A stretch of 64,000 bases of DNA from assembly GCA_947561715.1 (NCBI GenBank), contig OX387205.1, positions 6,453,001 to 6,517,000 of the forward strand. Reading direction: 5' to 3'. The position numbers were made by a program, and so were the translations under genes. Positions 38,032 to 50,072 of the stretch are shown here, piece after piece. The notes beneath the pieces are model-generated. The model worked only from the letters and a program-made list of their open reading frames with translations. It made no database searches and had not been told where the DNA came from. This stretch comes from Ascidia mentula. Its lineage: Eukaryota > Chordata > Ascidiacea > Phlebobranchia > Ascidiidae. Every line of letters starts with the position of its first letter. The stretch's first letter is position 1.

Positions 38032-38871
38032 CAGTGTTGCCAGATCTTTTTTACCAAAAGCGCCAATTTTTTTGATTCAATCCGCCCAAAAGCGCCAATT
38101 TCTGCAAAAACAACGCGCCCAAATGCGCCCATGTGAAGTTTACACAATACACATATCAGGTACGTACCGGTTTGACTAAAATCCTGACTGCCTGACTCGC
38201 CTGACTTGCCTGACTTCAACAGCAGTGTTTCCAAAACTATTTTTAGGAAAAGTCGGTTGATTGCCTGACTTTCGTGATTATGTGTTGCAATTGCCTGGTT
38301 TTCGTGAATGTGCGTTGCAATTGCCTGACTTGCATATGTTTGTATTTTAAATGCATGACTTTTGTTTTAGTATGGGCGCAGGAATTGCGCAGCTTTTGTG
38401 TGATTGGGAGTATTTGCGCTGTTACTTAGACCCTTGAAAGACCTATAGAAAGTCTGAAGATGAGAATGTTCTGCGAATCCAACACACAAAACACAATCAC
38501 GAAAGTCAGGCAATTCCAAAACACAATCACGAAATTCAGGCAATTGCAAAACACAATCACGAAAGTCAGGCAATTCCAAAACACAATCACGGAAGTCAGG
38601 CAATTCCAAAACACAGAAGCCAGGCAATTCCAATACGCATTCACGAAAGTCAGGCAATTCCAACACACATTCACGAAAGTCAGGCAATTGCAACACACAA
38701 TCACGAAAGTCAGACAATTGCAACGCACAATCACGAAAGTCAGGCAATTGCAACGCACAGATTGCATGGCTATTTTTCCTGAATTTTTTTTGGAAACACT
38801 GGTGCTGAAGTCAGGCAAGTCAGGCAGTCAGGATATTAGTCAAGTACGTACACCCATGGTGGGCAACACTA
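38032..38871. mobile_element. Foldback element with inverted minisatellite arms
   Basis: The two ends (CAGTGTTGCCAGAT and the complement of TAGTGTTGCCCACC) and longer inner arms (ATCCTGACTGCCTGACT..., CAGTGTTTCCAAAA) are inverted repeats. Each arm carries a roughly 30-bp tandem unit (CACGAAAGTCAGGCAATT and its complement); three copies are on the left (38.25-38.34 kb) and about ten on the right (38.48-38.76 kb). The long frames across it are repeat artefacts. The terminal sequence resembles hAT ends, but no target duplication was clear. Confidence 0.75.
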
Positions 38872-39125
38872 AAAGGAGGGAAGGAGGGACGATGTACACT
38901 AAACGGAGGGACGGAGGAAAATTGCACTGTACATTGTTTGTTGCATGTACTTTTTAGTTTATTCGGTCATAATGGTCAACAAATTCTTCCCTCCATCGAA
39001 ATGTGCGACAAATCTTTCCCTCCGTTAAATTCTGCGACAAATCCTTGCCTCCATAAGCGCCTGTACATCGTTTGTTGCATGTACTTCTTCGACAAATCTT
39101 TCGCTCCGGTAAATTCCACATAGGG
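38872..39125. repeat. Imperfect short repeats
   Basis: Words such as GGAGGGACG and its complement, TGCGACAAATC and TGTACATYGTTTGTTGCATG each recur two or three times within 250 bp. This looks like a decayed local duplication with no coding content. Confidence 0.5.
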
Positions 39126-39405
39126 CTGTAACGTTACGGCCAACATAGGTAAGCGTCCAAGATCAGTAAACTGAACAAAATCGGTAACCCAAACCCTGTT
39201 TGCCGCGTGAAAGTTACCCATCATGGACATAGTGCAAGTTATAGCGTGACTACTCTAACGTTTAACAAACTTACCTATGATGGACATAGTGCAAGGTATA
39301 GCGTGACTACCCAAACGTTTAACAAACTTACATATCATGGACATAGTACAAGGTATAGCGTGACTACTCTTAACGTTTAACAAAGTTGCCTATCGCGCTT
39401 AAGGA
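39126..39405. repeat. Satellite of about 58-bp units, copy A
   Basis: A head segment, GTAACGTTACGGCCAACATA, is followed by three to four units containing ATGGACATAGTGCAAGGTAT, AGCGTGACTAC and AACGTTTAACAAA. The same head and the complement of the same unit occur at 60.35-62.26 kb, so the two loci are related, with the units reversed relative to the head. Confidence 0.75.
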
Positions 39406-40086
39406 TTTCAGCGGGAATCGATGTTTACGTATGGTTATGACACAGCAAACATATCATATTCGAATATGAATGTAATTTTTGGTTTAATTTTTCTCTCGTT
39501 GCAAAGTTCAGCCTGTGATCTATTTTTGTATGGAAAAAGTAAGTCGCTACCTCGTAAGGCGGCCGAGTAACCCGCGTTCAAACTTTTGTCAACTAACATC
39601 CCTCTAGTCATCGACTATATAGCCCAGTGTTTCTTACATTTTTTTCCCGTACTGCTCATCAAAAACCTTGTTGATTTAAAAAACAACCTTCCACCGGCAA
39701 AAAATTATGACAAATTTATTTCTTTAACTTTGATAACTCAAAACATATGACATTTATTCAACCTTACATCATATAGGTCGTACAAAAAACAACACAAGAG
39801 TTTTATTCATGAAAATATACATAGGCCTATGTGAGATAACATACAATTATGTAAAAAGAATGTATTGAAGTAATGTTGACTTTACATTTACACAAGGCCA
39901 AAATTAACTTCTAATACAATTTTGGCAACACTGCGACCTTAGCCCCAAGTCAGTATTTGTCAACCTTTTTGTGGTTATGCAAGTACCATCTGGAGGTATA
40001 ACACAACGTCGCTGCGTACCACTAAGTTCTTTGAAATTAATTTCGATCAGATATCTGTTTAATTTTTTTAATCGAATGATATAAAT
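39406..40086. other. No gene recognised
   Basis: Sequence between the satellite and the LTR element. No supported exon, RNA or repeat ends were found. Confidence 0.5.
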
Positions 40087-40091
40087 GCAAC

Positions 40092-40640
40092 TGTAACGTG
40101 CTTTTTCTGCGGATCGGCGGCGCTACACGCTACACAGCAGTTTTTTGGCCTTTAGCCCAAACGCGTCCCATCCAATCTTCTAGGTAGCCGAGCCCGCGAA
40201 ACACAACAGACACTTGTATTCGATACAGGAACGACCAGCACAACAACGCGCCAGAAATGGAACGGTTTCTAGTTAAAGAAACACAATTGTACATTCAATA
40301 TAGACAAATTCACATTATGGCAAATTCAATCGCACTTACCGAACTGTTTTGCGACCGATCTTATTCCGTAAATTATCAGTAGTGACAACACATCTTTTAG
40401 TTGCATTAGTAATCCAGTAAACTTTTCAATTGTTGCAAAGCAGTCAACAAACTATTTCGCGTTTTGCAACTAAAACCTTATTCAAATAGAATCAGTATTA
40501 TTTTATGTACCACAATAACTGGCAACACAACTACCAATGAAAAACATAACTATGCGGTCTGCACGCGCACGTCTACTGCGCAGCCTTTGTCACATAATAA
40601 CGAGAGTTTGTGCTAACGAAATTGGGTTTGGGAATCTACA
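40092..40640 (-). repeat. 3' LTR of the BEL/Pao fossil
   Basis: A 549-bp terminal repeat, TGTAACG...ATCTACA as read on the plus strand, nearly identical to 44991-45569. The TG/CA ends and the adjacent GCAAC target duplication define its limits. Confidence 0.92.
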
Positions 40641-43600
40641 TCCTCCCCCCGAAAATTGGGCATTGTACCAATTTTACATCGACGCAAAGATTCACAACTC
40701 AGTCTCATTCTCCTGCGCGGGGATCACCAAGCAGAGTTTAGTGATGGGTCTCCTGAGGAAACCGCCGGCCGTCTTCACTGCAACGCTCCTCACCACCTGG
40801 TGTTTATCATGGAATAGTTCGGTGACTTTTCCAAGAGGCCATCGACATCGTGGAGCAGAATCATCGACGAGTAGCACAACATCACCTTTGGAAAAATTAC
40901 TTCTCCTGGTGTGCCATTTTTGTCTGGAGATGATTTCGCGAAAATATAGGAAAGTTCTTGCTGTCGGTGTGCAAACTCTGTAGCACGATGGATGAGTCAG
41001 TCCCAAACAGACAAGGACAGTCTTCTAAATCAAGTTCCTCCGTCACTGTTCGTGACAATTTTACTGCATCCAAAGCAGCCTCCAGTTCCAGTCGTGGTAT
41101 GGTTTGCCTTCCCGAACCGGAAAGCAGTGATTTGCCCATCACCAGAGAGCACGTAACGTTCGAGCGGTCATCTACTGACCTCAGGTAACAAGCACAACCT
41201 CGTGCTTCTGACGAAGCGTCAGCAAAAACATGTAACTGTACTTTGGACGCATTGGTGGTCATTCGATAAAAACGAGGTATTCTTACCTCACAAAGGTCAC
41301 AGAGGCTTTCTCGCCATTTTCGCCACCTGGCTTGATCCGTGGTCGGCACGACATCGTCCCATCCAATCTTCTGTTGACACACGTCCCTGTAGATCAATCT
41401 GGCTTCTAGGACCACGGGTGCAACGAGTCCAAGGGGGTCAAACAGGGAGTTTGTCACGGAGAGCATTCCACGTCGCGTAATCGGTTTGTCCGGCAGGACG
41501 ACATTAAATCCAAACTCGTCCACCGGCAGACGCCAGCTGATTCCCAGAACACGTTCCTGTACCTCTCCGCCAAGAGGAATGTTCTGGATTAGTTTGGACC
41601 TTTCTCCGTTAGGAACAGAGGTCATCACAGCATCACTCGATGACAACCATTTTGTCAGCCTGAAACCTCCCATGGACAGTAGACTTCTCAAATTTTCCAC
41701 CATTTTAATTCCCATTGTTTCTGTGGGGATTGATAATAAACAATCGTCCACATAAAAGTTTTTTCTCACAACCTCGGCAACACGAGGATCAAAAAACTTC
41801 CCAAATTCACGTGCGGTTTCACGTAGGCAGAATGTGGCGCAGCTTGGGGACGACTTCGCGCCAAATAAATGAACAGTCATTCGGTGAGGCACAGGATCCT
41901 TCAGTGTGTCGCCTCCTGGCCACCACAAGAATCTAAAGGCGTCACGATCCGGCTGCGTGACGCGTACTTGATGGAACATGGCTTCTATGTCCGCAACCAA
42001 AGCCACGGCTTCTTTGCGGAATCTCAGAAGCACTCCAACTAACGAGTTCATGAAGTCTGGTCCTTTCATCAAGTGATCGTTGATAGAGTTACCGTCGCAC
42101 TTTGCGGCACAGTCAAAAACGATTCGAAGCTTATCCGGCTTCTTTGGGTTTACCACGGGTGGTGAGGAAGGTACCACTTCCGACCATCAGTACTAATTTC
42201 TTCTTCTGGTACCCGTTCGGCATAACCCTTTTCCAAAAGGATTTGCATCTGCTGAACATACTTTTGACTTAAACTTGCATCACGTGACAAACGCTTCTTA
42301 AGACCAGACAGTCGTTTCTGTGCCAATTTCAAAGTATTGGGAAGAACATCTGCCGAATTTCGCCACAACAGCGGTAACTGGTAATGTCCATCTTTGTGTT
42401 CCACTTGCTTGGCCATGATGTCATATGCAGTGACGTCTTCTGCAGAAAACTTTAATCCAAACTCCATTGCTTCTCTGTTGCTCCGGAGCCACTGAAGGAA
42501 GGATTCAGCATCCCCCAAATCACCACTTCGCATGGGGTAAGTTTCACCATCATCAGTCACGATGACGTCATCGATGTTATTAAAAGAATTGAAACGTTCA
42601 ATTCCTTGCAACAGAAAACTACAGCCCTTGAAGGTTTTCTGTGGAGCATAACCTTTTTGCAACCAACCTAGAGGCGTTTTGACAGCGTCCGGGTACTCCG
42701 GATCAGGAGAGAACCGACTCTCCAAACATCGATGAACTAAGTAGTTGTCTGTACCAATAAGTAATGTGACAGACCCACTGTTGATTTGCGGTAAATGTAC
42801 TCCCTTCAGATGCTTGGGGCGAACAGGTGTTCCAAACTTTGGGACATGCTCAGGCGGGACAGGGATTTCGTCAAGTAACGTCACTTCCGGTAAATTGAAC
42901 TCCTCTCCTCCCATCAAGGGCAGTACTGACATGGAGATTTTCACGGTGTTCAGCTCCTTTGCACCATTGATCGACCCGAGCTGCATACGAACGGGTTCGC
43001 CTTCTACCTCAACATCCAACATGTTGATCAGTCGTTTCTCACAGAAGGTTTTGTCCGAACCAGTGTCCAACAGAGCATATGTTTCAATTTCCTTGTCCCC
43101 GACGCGGACTCGAACAGGAACAATGTCTAACCAAGCGGACAATGAGTTGCTACCATGACAGCCCACGGTATTCAAGCAACTACTCTGCGTCAAAGACGCC
43201 GAGCCATTTCCATTTTAGTCGTCCGAAGATGCGTCCGTCGGTCGAGGTCTCGCCGGATTGTGCAGTAGCACATGATGGTATGCACTTCCACAACCTTCCT
43301 CATGGCAAACCGTCTTACTGCTACAATCGACAACCATGTGTCCCACTTCAAGACACCGGAAGCACAAACCTTTCGCTCTCACCAATTGTCGTCGCTCACG
43401 ATGCGATTTTCGTTTAAACGCATAGCAGACGTCGAGGTCATGCGGCTTTGCACAACAAGGACACGGTTTCTTTCGTTGTGTTGACTGTTGTTCGTTCTGC
43501 ACCGATTTCTGTGCACCAGTAGAAGCAATGGCGTTGTATGACGTCGCCTTTTGTCGCTTGATACCTTGATTCTTTTCGGGGCCCGAAGGAAAGAGACCTT

Positions 43601-44990
43601 TCCCATATATCGAGTTGGCTTTCTCACTCAGCTCTACAACGAAATTCGCAAAATCCACGAAACGCGCGACTCTACCCGTTTCCCTTTGCAATGCAACAGA
43701 TGCAGAAACCCATTTATAACTCCACAGGTAGCTTGCTGGCAATAGCAACAATAAAACCGACGGAATCAACAGTAGACATACCAGTGATTTCCTCCAATGA
43801 TACGCAGCATCTCTTAAGGAGGACGGCTAACTTTTCCAAACCGTCGGGGTCGTTTCGTCCAATCTTCGGACTTTCTTACAACTTCCTTTCGCAGCAACGA
43901 GCGATGATATGTGGTTGACCATAGCGTTCGTACAATTCTTTCCAAGCAAGTTCGTAGCTGACTGCAGGGTTTGAGGATGACGTATGGTGTCTCAGTTTTT
44001 CATTGACACTCGGCGTGCAATGTTGAAGCAAGTACGTAAGTCTTAAATCATCACAGTCTAATCTGCTAGCAATATGAATTTTGTATCGATTTGCAAATGA
44101 CCAATAGTCCATAGGGTCGCCATCAAACTTTGTTATTTGTGGTTTTGGCAGAAAACGTTCACCAACCTCCGTATAATGAGATCTAAACTGTGTCGTAGAG
44201 GTATGTCTGTTATGTGGCGAGTAAATATTATCACGTGGTACCTTTTGGCGACTTGGGTGTTCGAATTCCTTGAACTTTGTTTCATTTGGCTTAGGATCTT
44301 CGATCACTAACTCTTCAGGGTTCTTGGGACACACTGTGTCTTTTCGGGGTTCGTAATTTAACGAACAAACACTCCCAACTTCTTCCCATGCGTTTAGTTC
44401 GGCTTCTGCCAATTCTTACTTCCGTTGAGATTCGCGATCAGCGATTTCAGCCTCCAATTTTCTTTCTTCTTTTCTTTCTTCATCTTGCTTGCGTGCTTAT
44501 CGCGCAAGGTTTAGCTTCACACGACTTTCCTTTAACTTAATACTGTATGTCGAGCTCCTAGAAGATCTTACGCTCCCAGTGTGAATAGTGGATTCGCATC
44601 GTTTCGACGTTCTACTTGGGGGCGGTGAACGGCTACCAGCTTCCGAGACAGGCACCGGTGTTGAAATGTCTCGCAGCCACTGCCTGACGCGAGTGTCAAA
44701 TTCGTTCTTGCCTCGAACACAATCCCTTTTTCGAGACACACTTCCCGGCATCGTGGCCTCATCGGACATATCTTCACATAGGTTCATAGCCTCGGTGTAG
44801 CTTGCTTCTACGGCAAGCAACGCTTCTTGCAGTTTTTCCTTTTCGCGGTTGAGCATTACCCTCTCAGCATCGAGGTAATCATCTTGTAACTGTTTTAATG
44901 CACAGCCAAGCCGTTTTCTCTTCTTCTTTGTCAGGACAGGCATGTTGTGACGTCACAAACGGTTGTAACAATGACAGTTCGAAACTTGTA

Positions 44991-45569
44991 TGTAACGTGC
45001 TTTTTCTGCGGATCGGCGGCGCTACACGCTACACAGCAGTTTTTTTGCCTTTAGCCCAAACGCATCCCATCCAATCTTCTAGGTAGCCGAGCCCGCGAAA
45101 CACAACAGACACTTGTATTTGATACAGGAACGACCAGCACAACAACGCGCCAGAAATGGAACGGTATCTAGTTAAAGAAACACAATTGTACATTCAATAT
45201 ATAGACAAATTCACACTATGGCAAATTCAATCGCACTTACCGAACTGTTTTGCGACCGATCTTATTCCGTAAATTATCAGTAGTGACAACACATCTTTCA
45301 GTTGCATTAGTAATCCAGTAAACTTTTCAATTGTTGCAAAGCAGTCAACAAACTATTTCGCGTTTTGCAACTAAAACCTTATTCAAATAGAATGAGTATT
45401 ATTATATGTACCACAATAACCGGCAACACAACTAGCAATGAAAAACATAACTTTGCGGTCTGCATGCGCACGTCTACTGCGCAGCCTTTGTCACATAATA
45501 ACGAGAGTTGTGCCAAACATAGAAAACATAACGTGAAAGAATTAACGAAATTGGGTTTGGGAATCTACA
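44991..45569 (-). repeat. 5' LTR of the BEL/Pao fossil
   Basis: A 579-bp terminal repeat matching 40092-40640 with few substitutions and a length difference of about 30 bp. Because the element reads on the minus strand, this is its upstream LTR. Confidence 0.92.
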
Positions 45570-45756
45570 GCAACAACGAACGCTGTTCAATTTAATACGC
45601 GATCTGTATCTTTTTGTTTTCCCCCAGCCGGACTGGCTATTTAGTAATGTATTGAATATTTATTGGGAACATTCCTGGTGCATTTCCTTTGTAGTATTGT
45701 CAGACTAAAAAACAATGAACATCTTTTGTTCCCCAGTCCTGACTGAGAAAGGATTA

Positions 45757-46154
45757 CCGTATTTTACGGACCATAAAGCGCACCCGATTATAAGGCGCAC
45801 TGTCAATAAATTGCTTTGATTAGTTTTTTGTTCATACATAAGGCGCACCGGGCTATAGAACGCAACGTATTTTAAGGAGTATGGGTTACCGTATAAAGCT
45901 CATCAAACAAAAACTTGTTACGTAATAAATGTAAGCAAGTCACAATAGTATGAATATCACAGTTGCTAGTTGCTTTTACCGTAGTTTATTGTGTAAGACG
46001 GTGGTTTATTTATAATAGTATCGGTACTGGTTTTGAGTGTAGGCAATAAAGCACTACTTGATCCATACATTAGGCGCACCGGCTTATAAGGCGCACGATC
46101 AATTTATGAGGAAAAAAAGGATTTAAGTTGCGCCTTATGGTCCGTAAAATACGG
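45757..46154. mobile_element. MITE with CCGTATTTTACGGACC ends
   Basis: The inverted ends CCGTATTTTACGGACCATAA and its complement are flanked by TA on both sides. The interior repeats TAAGGCGCAC words in both orientations. Elements with this terminal sequence are widespread in animal genomes. A TA target would fit a Tc1/mariner-type mobiliser, but the superfamily is inferred only. It sits 180 bp from the BEL/Pao LTR. Confidence 0.8.
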
Positions 46155-46156
46155 TA

Positions 46157-47160
46157 GAAATGTAGGCAGATCATTCCACGTCCGGAACGTAATGCAAAAA
46201 CGCAAGCTTTTGTAGTAGTGTAAGGTGACAGATTATTTCTTCGTCACTTAAATCATAGTGGGCTTTTCTCTAAAATTACGTTTTTTATATTAAATAAAGA
46301 ACGATAAATGGCGAATTGAGAGAGCAAGAAAAGCAACAATTTATACCTACTGGCAAAAAATTATCTCAAATAGATAAATTACATATGGGTAAACGTAAAG
46401 CAGCGTACGGCCAATTTCTTTTACATATATTCAGTCTGTTTTTCCGACCAGCGATATTCAGTTCAATAGTGCTTGTCGACTGTAAAGCTATCACAAACTT
46501 TGTTATGGCCGGTTGCCTGTTTGCATATTTGTATCTATATATAGATGGTAAATCGGGCACAAAGTAGCGCACAATTTAAAAAACATTCGTACATTGTTTC
46601 TTTGTTATGCACCCCAAACAACAACTCGGAAGTGTAAAGTGCAGCGGAACCAGAAGTTTCGCACTACGCCAATCGCTAACATTTTCCCAGTATTGTTGTA
46701 CCACTGGACACTCAATATATGGTGTGTTAAGCTCGAGACCAAATTTCGCGTCGTTTTTATTTTAAGGATTGATTTCGAGATACTTAAGTATCTCTAATCT
46801 ATTTTGTTGCAAGAATGGTGCTTGGAGTTTGGTTGCGTTGTTTAGCTTTCAATAACGTTTCCATTCTTTTATGCTTTCCAACACGTGTGGTTTGCCGGTT
46901 AGCTTACGCTTTAGTAAGGCCACGAATCAGATCGATTCTTTGCATCCCACCTAATTTGTGGATTTGTGTCTATCGCTGGATTTCCGAGGAAAAAAACTGT
47001 TTTTTTATTGTTTCTTTATACTATTCGTGTTTTAAGAAGCATGATATTAAGTTTCCAGTAGCCCCCTTCCCTCGGAGATGGATTTATAGCGACATCCAGA
47101 GTAAGCATCTTACGGTCGGACATGGTTCCGGATACGTCGACGTAAACCACGTCCCTCACT
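46157..47160. other. No gene recognised
   Basis: Only short open frames on either strand, none with a recognised motif. The 46815-47162 plus-strand frame is hydrophobic but has no splice or homology support. Confidence 0.45.
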
Positions 47161-47184
47161 AGACTGTTAATATATGAGAAAAAA

Positions 47185-47805
47185 TCAATTCGGGATTTTG
47201 ACAGTGGCGATTTCTGAGCGTAAAAATATCGTTTGTTTTGAATGTTTCATGTAGTTTATTAACGTATACCTTGCTCGTTTGTTGGGGTGTTGGGTGTTTT
47301 GGCTCCTATCAAGCCTTGTGACAAATGCTAAATTAAAGTCCCCTCCCATTATAGTTGGTGCGTACGATGGAAGTATTCTGAGGAATCTTGGTTGGGTGCG
47401 TATACAGACTAATGTTTTGGAATTAATTTCAATCTCTGCCAAAATGAATTGGCCTTTACGATCACATAGGGTATTTTTTATCTCGCTGGGCAGACCTTAA
47501 TTAAAAAGGATTCCTACATCTCTGATATTACCGTTGACATGTGACCAAAGCTTCTCGTTGACTGGACTAGAATGGGTATCTTGCAAAAAGGCTATGTGAC
47601 ATTTACGGCGCAAAAACATAAATACCATCCTCATATCTATGTCCTTGTTTGAACCATGGACATTAAAGGATACAATATAGGACACCATTGCAACATAATT
47701 TAAGACTTTTTTATTCCAATATCGATATCCCACTCGAATTCCATAATGCACTGGCAATAAAAAGGTTCGCTGGGGTTTATGAGCTGTGTGAACACTTAAC
47801 CACAA
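47185..47805 (-). mobile_element. LINE remnant: AP-endonuclease N-terminal part
   Basis: The minus strand encodes pieces of the endonuclease of a non-LTR retrotransposon ORF2, L1/Tx1-like in style. There is an early FNVHGSNKDIDMR segment, then FLRRKCHIAFLQDTHSS (the LQETH-type motif), and, after a shift to another frame, the MGGDFN motif. The reverse transcriptase is absent, so this is a short, frameshifted 5' fragment. Confidence 0.65.
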
Positions 47806-50072
47806 TCACAATTGATAACTTTACGATTACACGTGCATTACAACAATTAGTTCTCATAGTTGCCTTCGAGGCGCTATTATTTAAATTACACATTCCCTTT
47901 TCATAGGACACATTCGAAGATGCCCCTCTCGCTTCGTAATTCTGGGTGGTAGTCTTCGCAACATGACATAAAGCGCATTGCGCTTTGGCATGTAGGACAT
48001 TCGCAGACTTAGGTATCCATTTTTAGTAGGAACAGTTCATCTCTGCAGCATTGTATACAAGAGTGTAAGAAATGCACTTTGCCTGGAAAACGTCTTATAC
48101 ACATATTTGCTTGTCATTTCCCGATTGAAATGCGGCAGATACGCCAACAACCACTGGACAGTTAGCATAGAACGATTTGCTATGACGTAACAATGCCGAT
48201 GGCTATGCAGTTACCGGTTGTGTTTTGACCTATCCAGCCCACGCGTTCTCATTCCTTTTACAACTGCGTTGCATTAATTTTTATTTTGTTTGCTTCTAGG
48301 AAGACAATGTGACAACGCCTTATCCTTGCATTTTGGCGACTGAGCATGCCGGCCCATCTGTATATGTGCAGAACCGTTGGTTTTGCAATTGCGCAACGTA
48401 TGATGATGCACTCATCGTGCTTATTACATCATATTGGATATTCGACATACAGTTTCCAAAAGCCCTTACGTGCGCACTGCATCTGTTGTCGCACATTCTT
48501 AAAATTTCAGAAAAAATTGTCAACTCGACAGTACAAAAGTTCGTTAACTCGCTTTAGAGTCGACACTCGCTTGTTCGTTTTTTTAATTCTTTCTCGTTTC
48601 CGTTCTGCTTGTTCTGTTTATGCGCATTTTCTTCAAGCGTATTAAATAAACGTGAAAGGCAAGCAATTCGCCGAGTGCAAATATTAGCCATGGCATTCGC
48701 CATGTAACAAAAAATATAGATCGTCATTTCCACCAATAAACGTAAAAACGTTAAGGATGGAAATTACCATCATTGATTTTTCCATCCTTAGGGTCTCCAT
48801 ATACCATGGTAGCATGGAAAAAACCATCCAATCGTGGACCATCTAGGGACTGGACGAATTCCACCCTCTGGGTAGTTTTGCGATTTACGGTATACCGCCA
48901 TGCACCGTTCTTTCGAGCAATCACAGCCCGTGTTGTATGGATTTGGACGCGACTATATTGGATTTCTTCATTGTACTCTGGACAGTTTGAAAAAATATAT
49001 TTTCTTTTCCGCTGGTCCTCGGGGCTTATGGTCGTTTCATAGTGATTTACCCATCAATAGGCGTACTTAATTGAGGCATCACATCGATCGGTCTTAAGCC
49101 CACCAGTCGACAACTCACAGGCGTTTGTGTTGGACTCTTATCTAGAGTAATAATGATGCTATTCTTTCAGCTTGTTCCAGACCCCCACCTGACGCACAAG
49201 CATTGTTGCCATTTGTTTTTCGATTTGGGCAATCGTATTGTTGTACCCCTTTTATTCACAATATTTGCACGTTGCTTAATTCCTATCCATGATATTATGA
49301 GAGATGATAATGTCAAAGCTGCCGCCTCTCATTTCTGCTATTCCAGTGGGTATATTAACAAAATACATGTCAATTCTTGTTTGTGTATGTGAATAGTTTT
49401 GAGTATTTTACACTTGTTAATGTGATTTGGCGTAGAATCAGGTTCGTCGATTTCGCTTTTGTGCAGCACAAATCATGTATATAACAAGTTATTTACAGTA
49501 CCAAATTTTGTTTCAGTATTATAAATTAGGTTTTGTAATATGATGAACAGCATATATTATAATTATTACTGTTCAACCTAAAAAACACAAACATGCAAGC
49601 CGACAATTTTAAAAGATAAATTACTCACCTGTAAGAAAGACTAAGCATCATCAGGAACGTTTGTTTTATTCACCAAATCTAAACTAATGGCGGACAATTT
49701 GGAGTTTTGTAGGTCGTTGGTTTGCTTCTTTGCAGTTCGAAGGCCTTTTTCCCATTGTGCCGTGATGAAAAGAAGAGAAAGGGCAGCCTCTTCGCCTTTT
49801 TCTTGTGTTTCGGACGAGTAACCGTGGCGTGCACAGAGTCATCAGTGTGCAAGTAGCGTAGCGACAGTTTACTGCCGCTTAAAGTGACTTGGGGATCACG
49901 CTTTTCGTGACAGAGGAAGATATTAGCATAATATTTTATTTACTTAAGCCACCACTGTTGCACAAGAAACGAAAATTTAATTAGGGAGTTATTAGTGCTG
50001 GCACAGTTTGGTTGCAGTTGTTACACAGCTTAATGCCCTCTGTTCAATTAGGACTTCGGAGCAAAACTGAGA
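47806..50072. other. Long stretch without a recognised gene
   Basis: Read on both strands with no supported exon. A short hairpin lies at about 48752-48790 (TAAGGATGGAAA against TTTCCATCCTTA). The last few hundred bases, with a less AT-rich tract at 49.68-49.92 kb, should contain the promoter of the downstream lipoxygenase-like gene. Confidence 0.45.

Larger units (their letters stand above)
40092..45569 (-). mobile_element. BEL/Pao LTR retrotransposon fossil
   Basis: A 5.5-kb element in minus orientation with both LTRs and a perfect 5-bp target duplication GCAAC at 40087-40091 and 45570-45574, the length usual for BEL/Pao. Recognisable parts in order on the minus strand: Gag-like region (about 43.9-44.9 kb), a CX2CX4HX4C-type zinc knuckle (about 43.3 kb), an aspartic-protease-like DTGSDKTF segment (about 43.05 kb), reverse transcriptase/RNase H (about 41.0-42.2 kb) and a C-terminal Pao-type domain (about 40.7-41.0 kb). 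A purine-rich tract borders the 3' LTR. It is broken, with several breaks, but the LTRs are very similar, so the insertion is fairly recent. Confidence 0.93.

Noticed and set aside
38367-38957. Frames of 128-165 codons with repeating TKVRQFQ or LPDFRDCV peptides
   Set aside because: Pure translation of the roughly 30-bp minisatellite in both directions inside a foldback element.
40958-43918. Plus-strand frames of 60-137 codons across the BEL/Pao element
   Set aside because: Shadows of the minus-strand coding regions; amino-acid content and lack of motifs do not support them.
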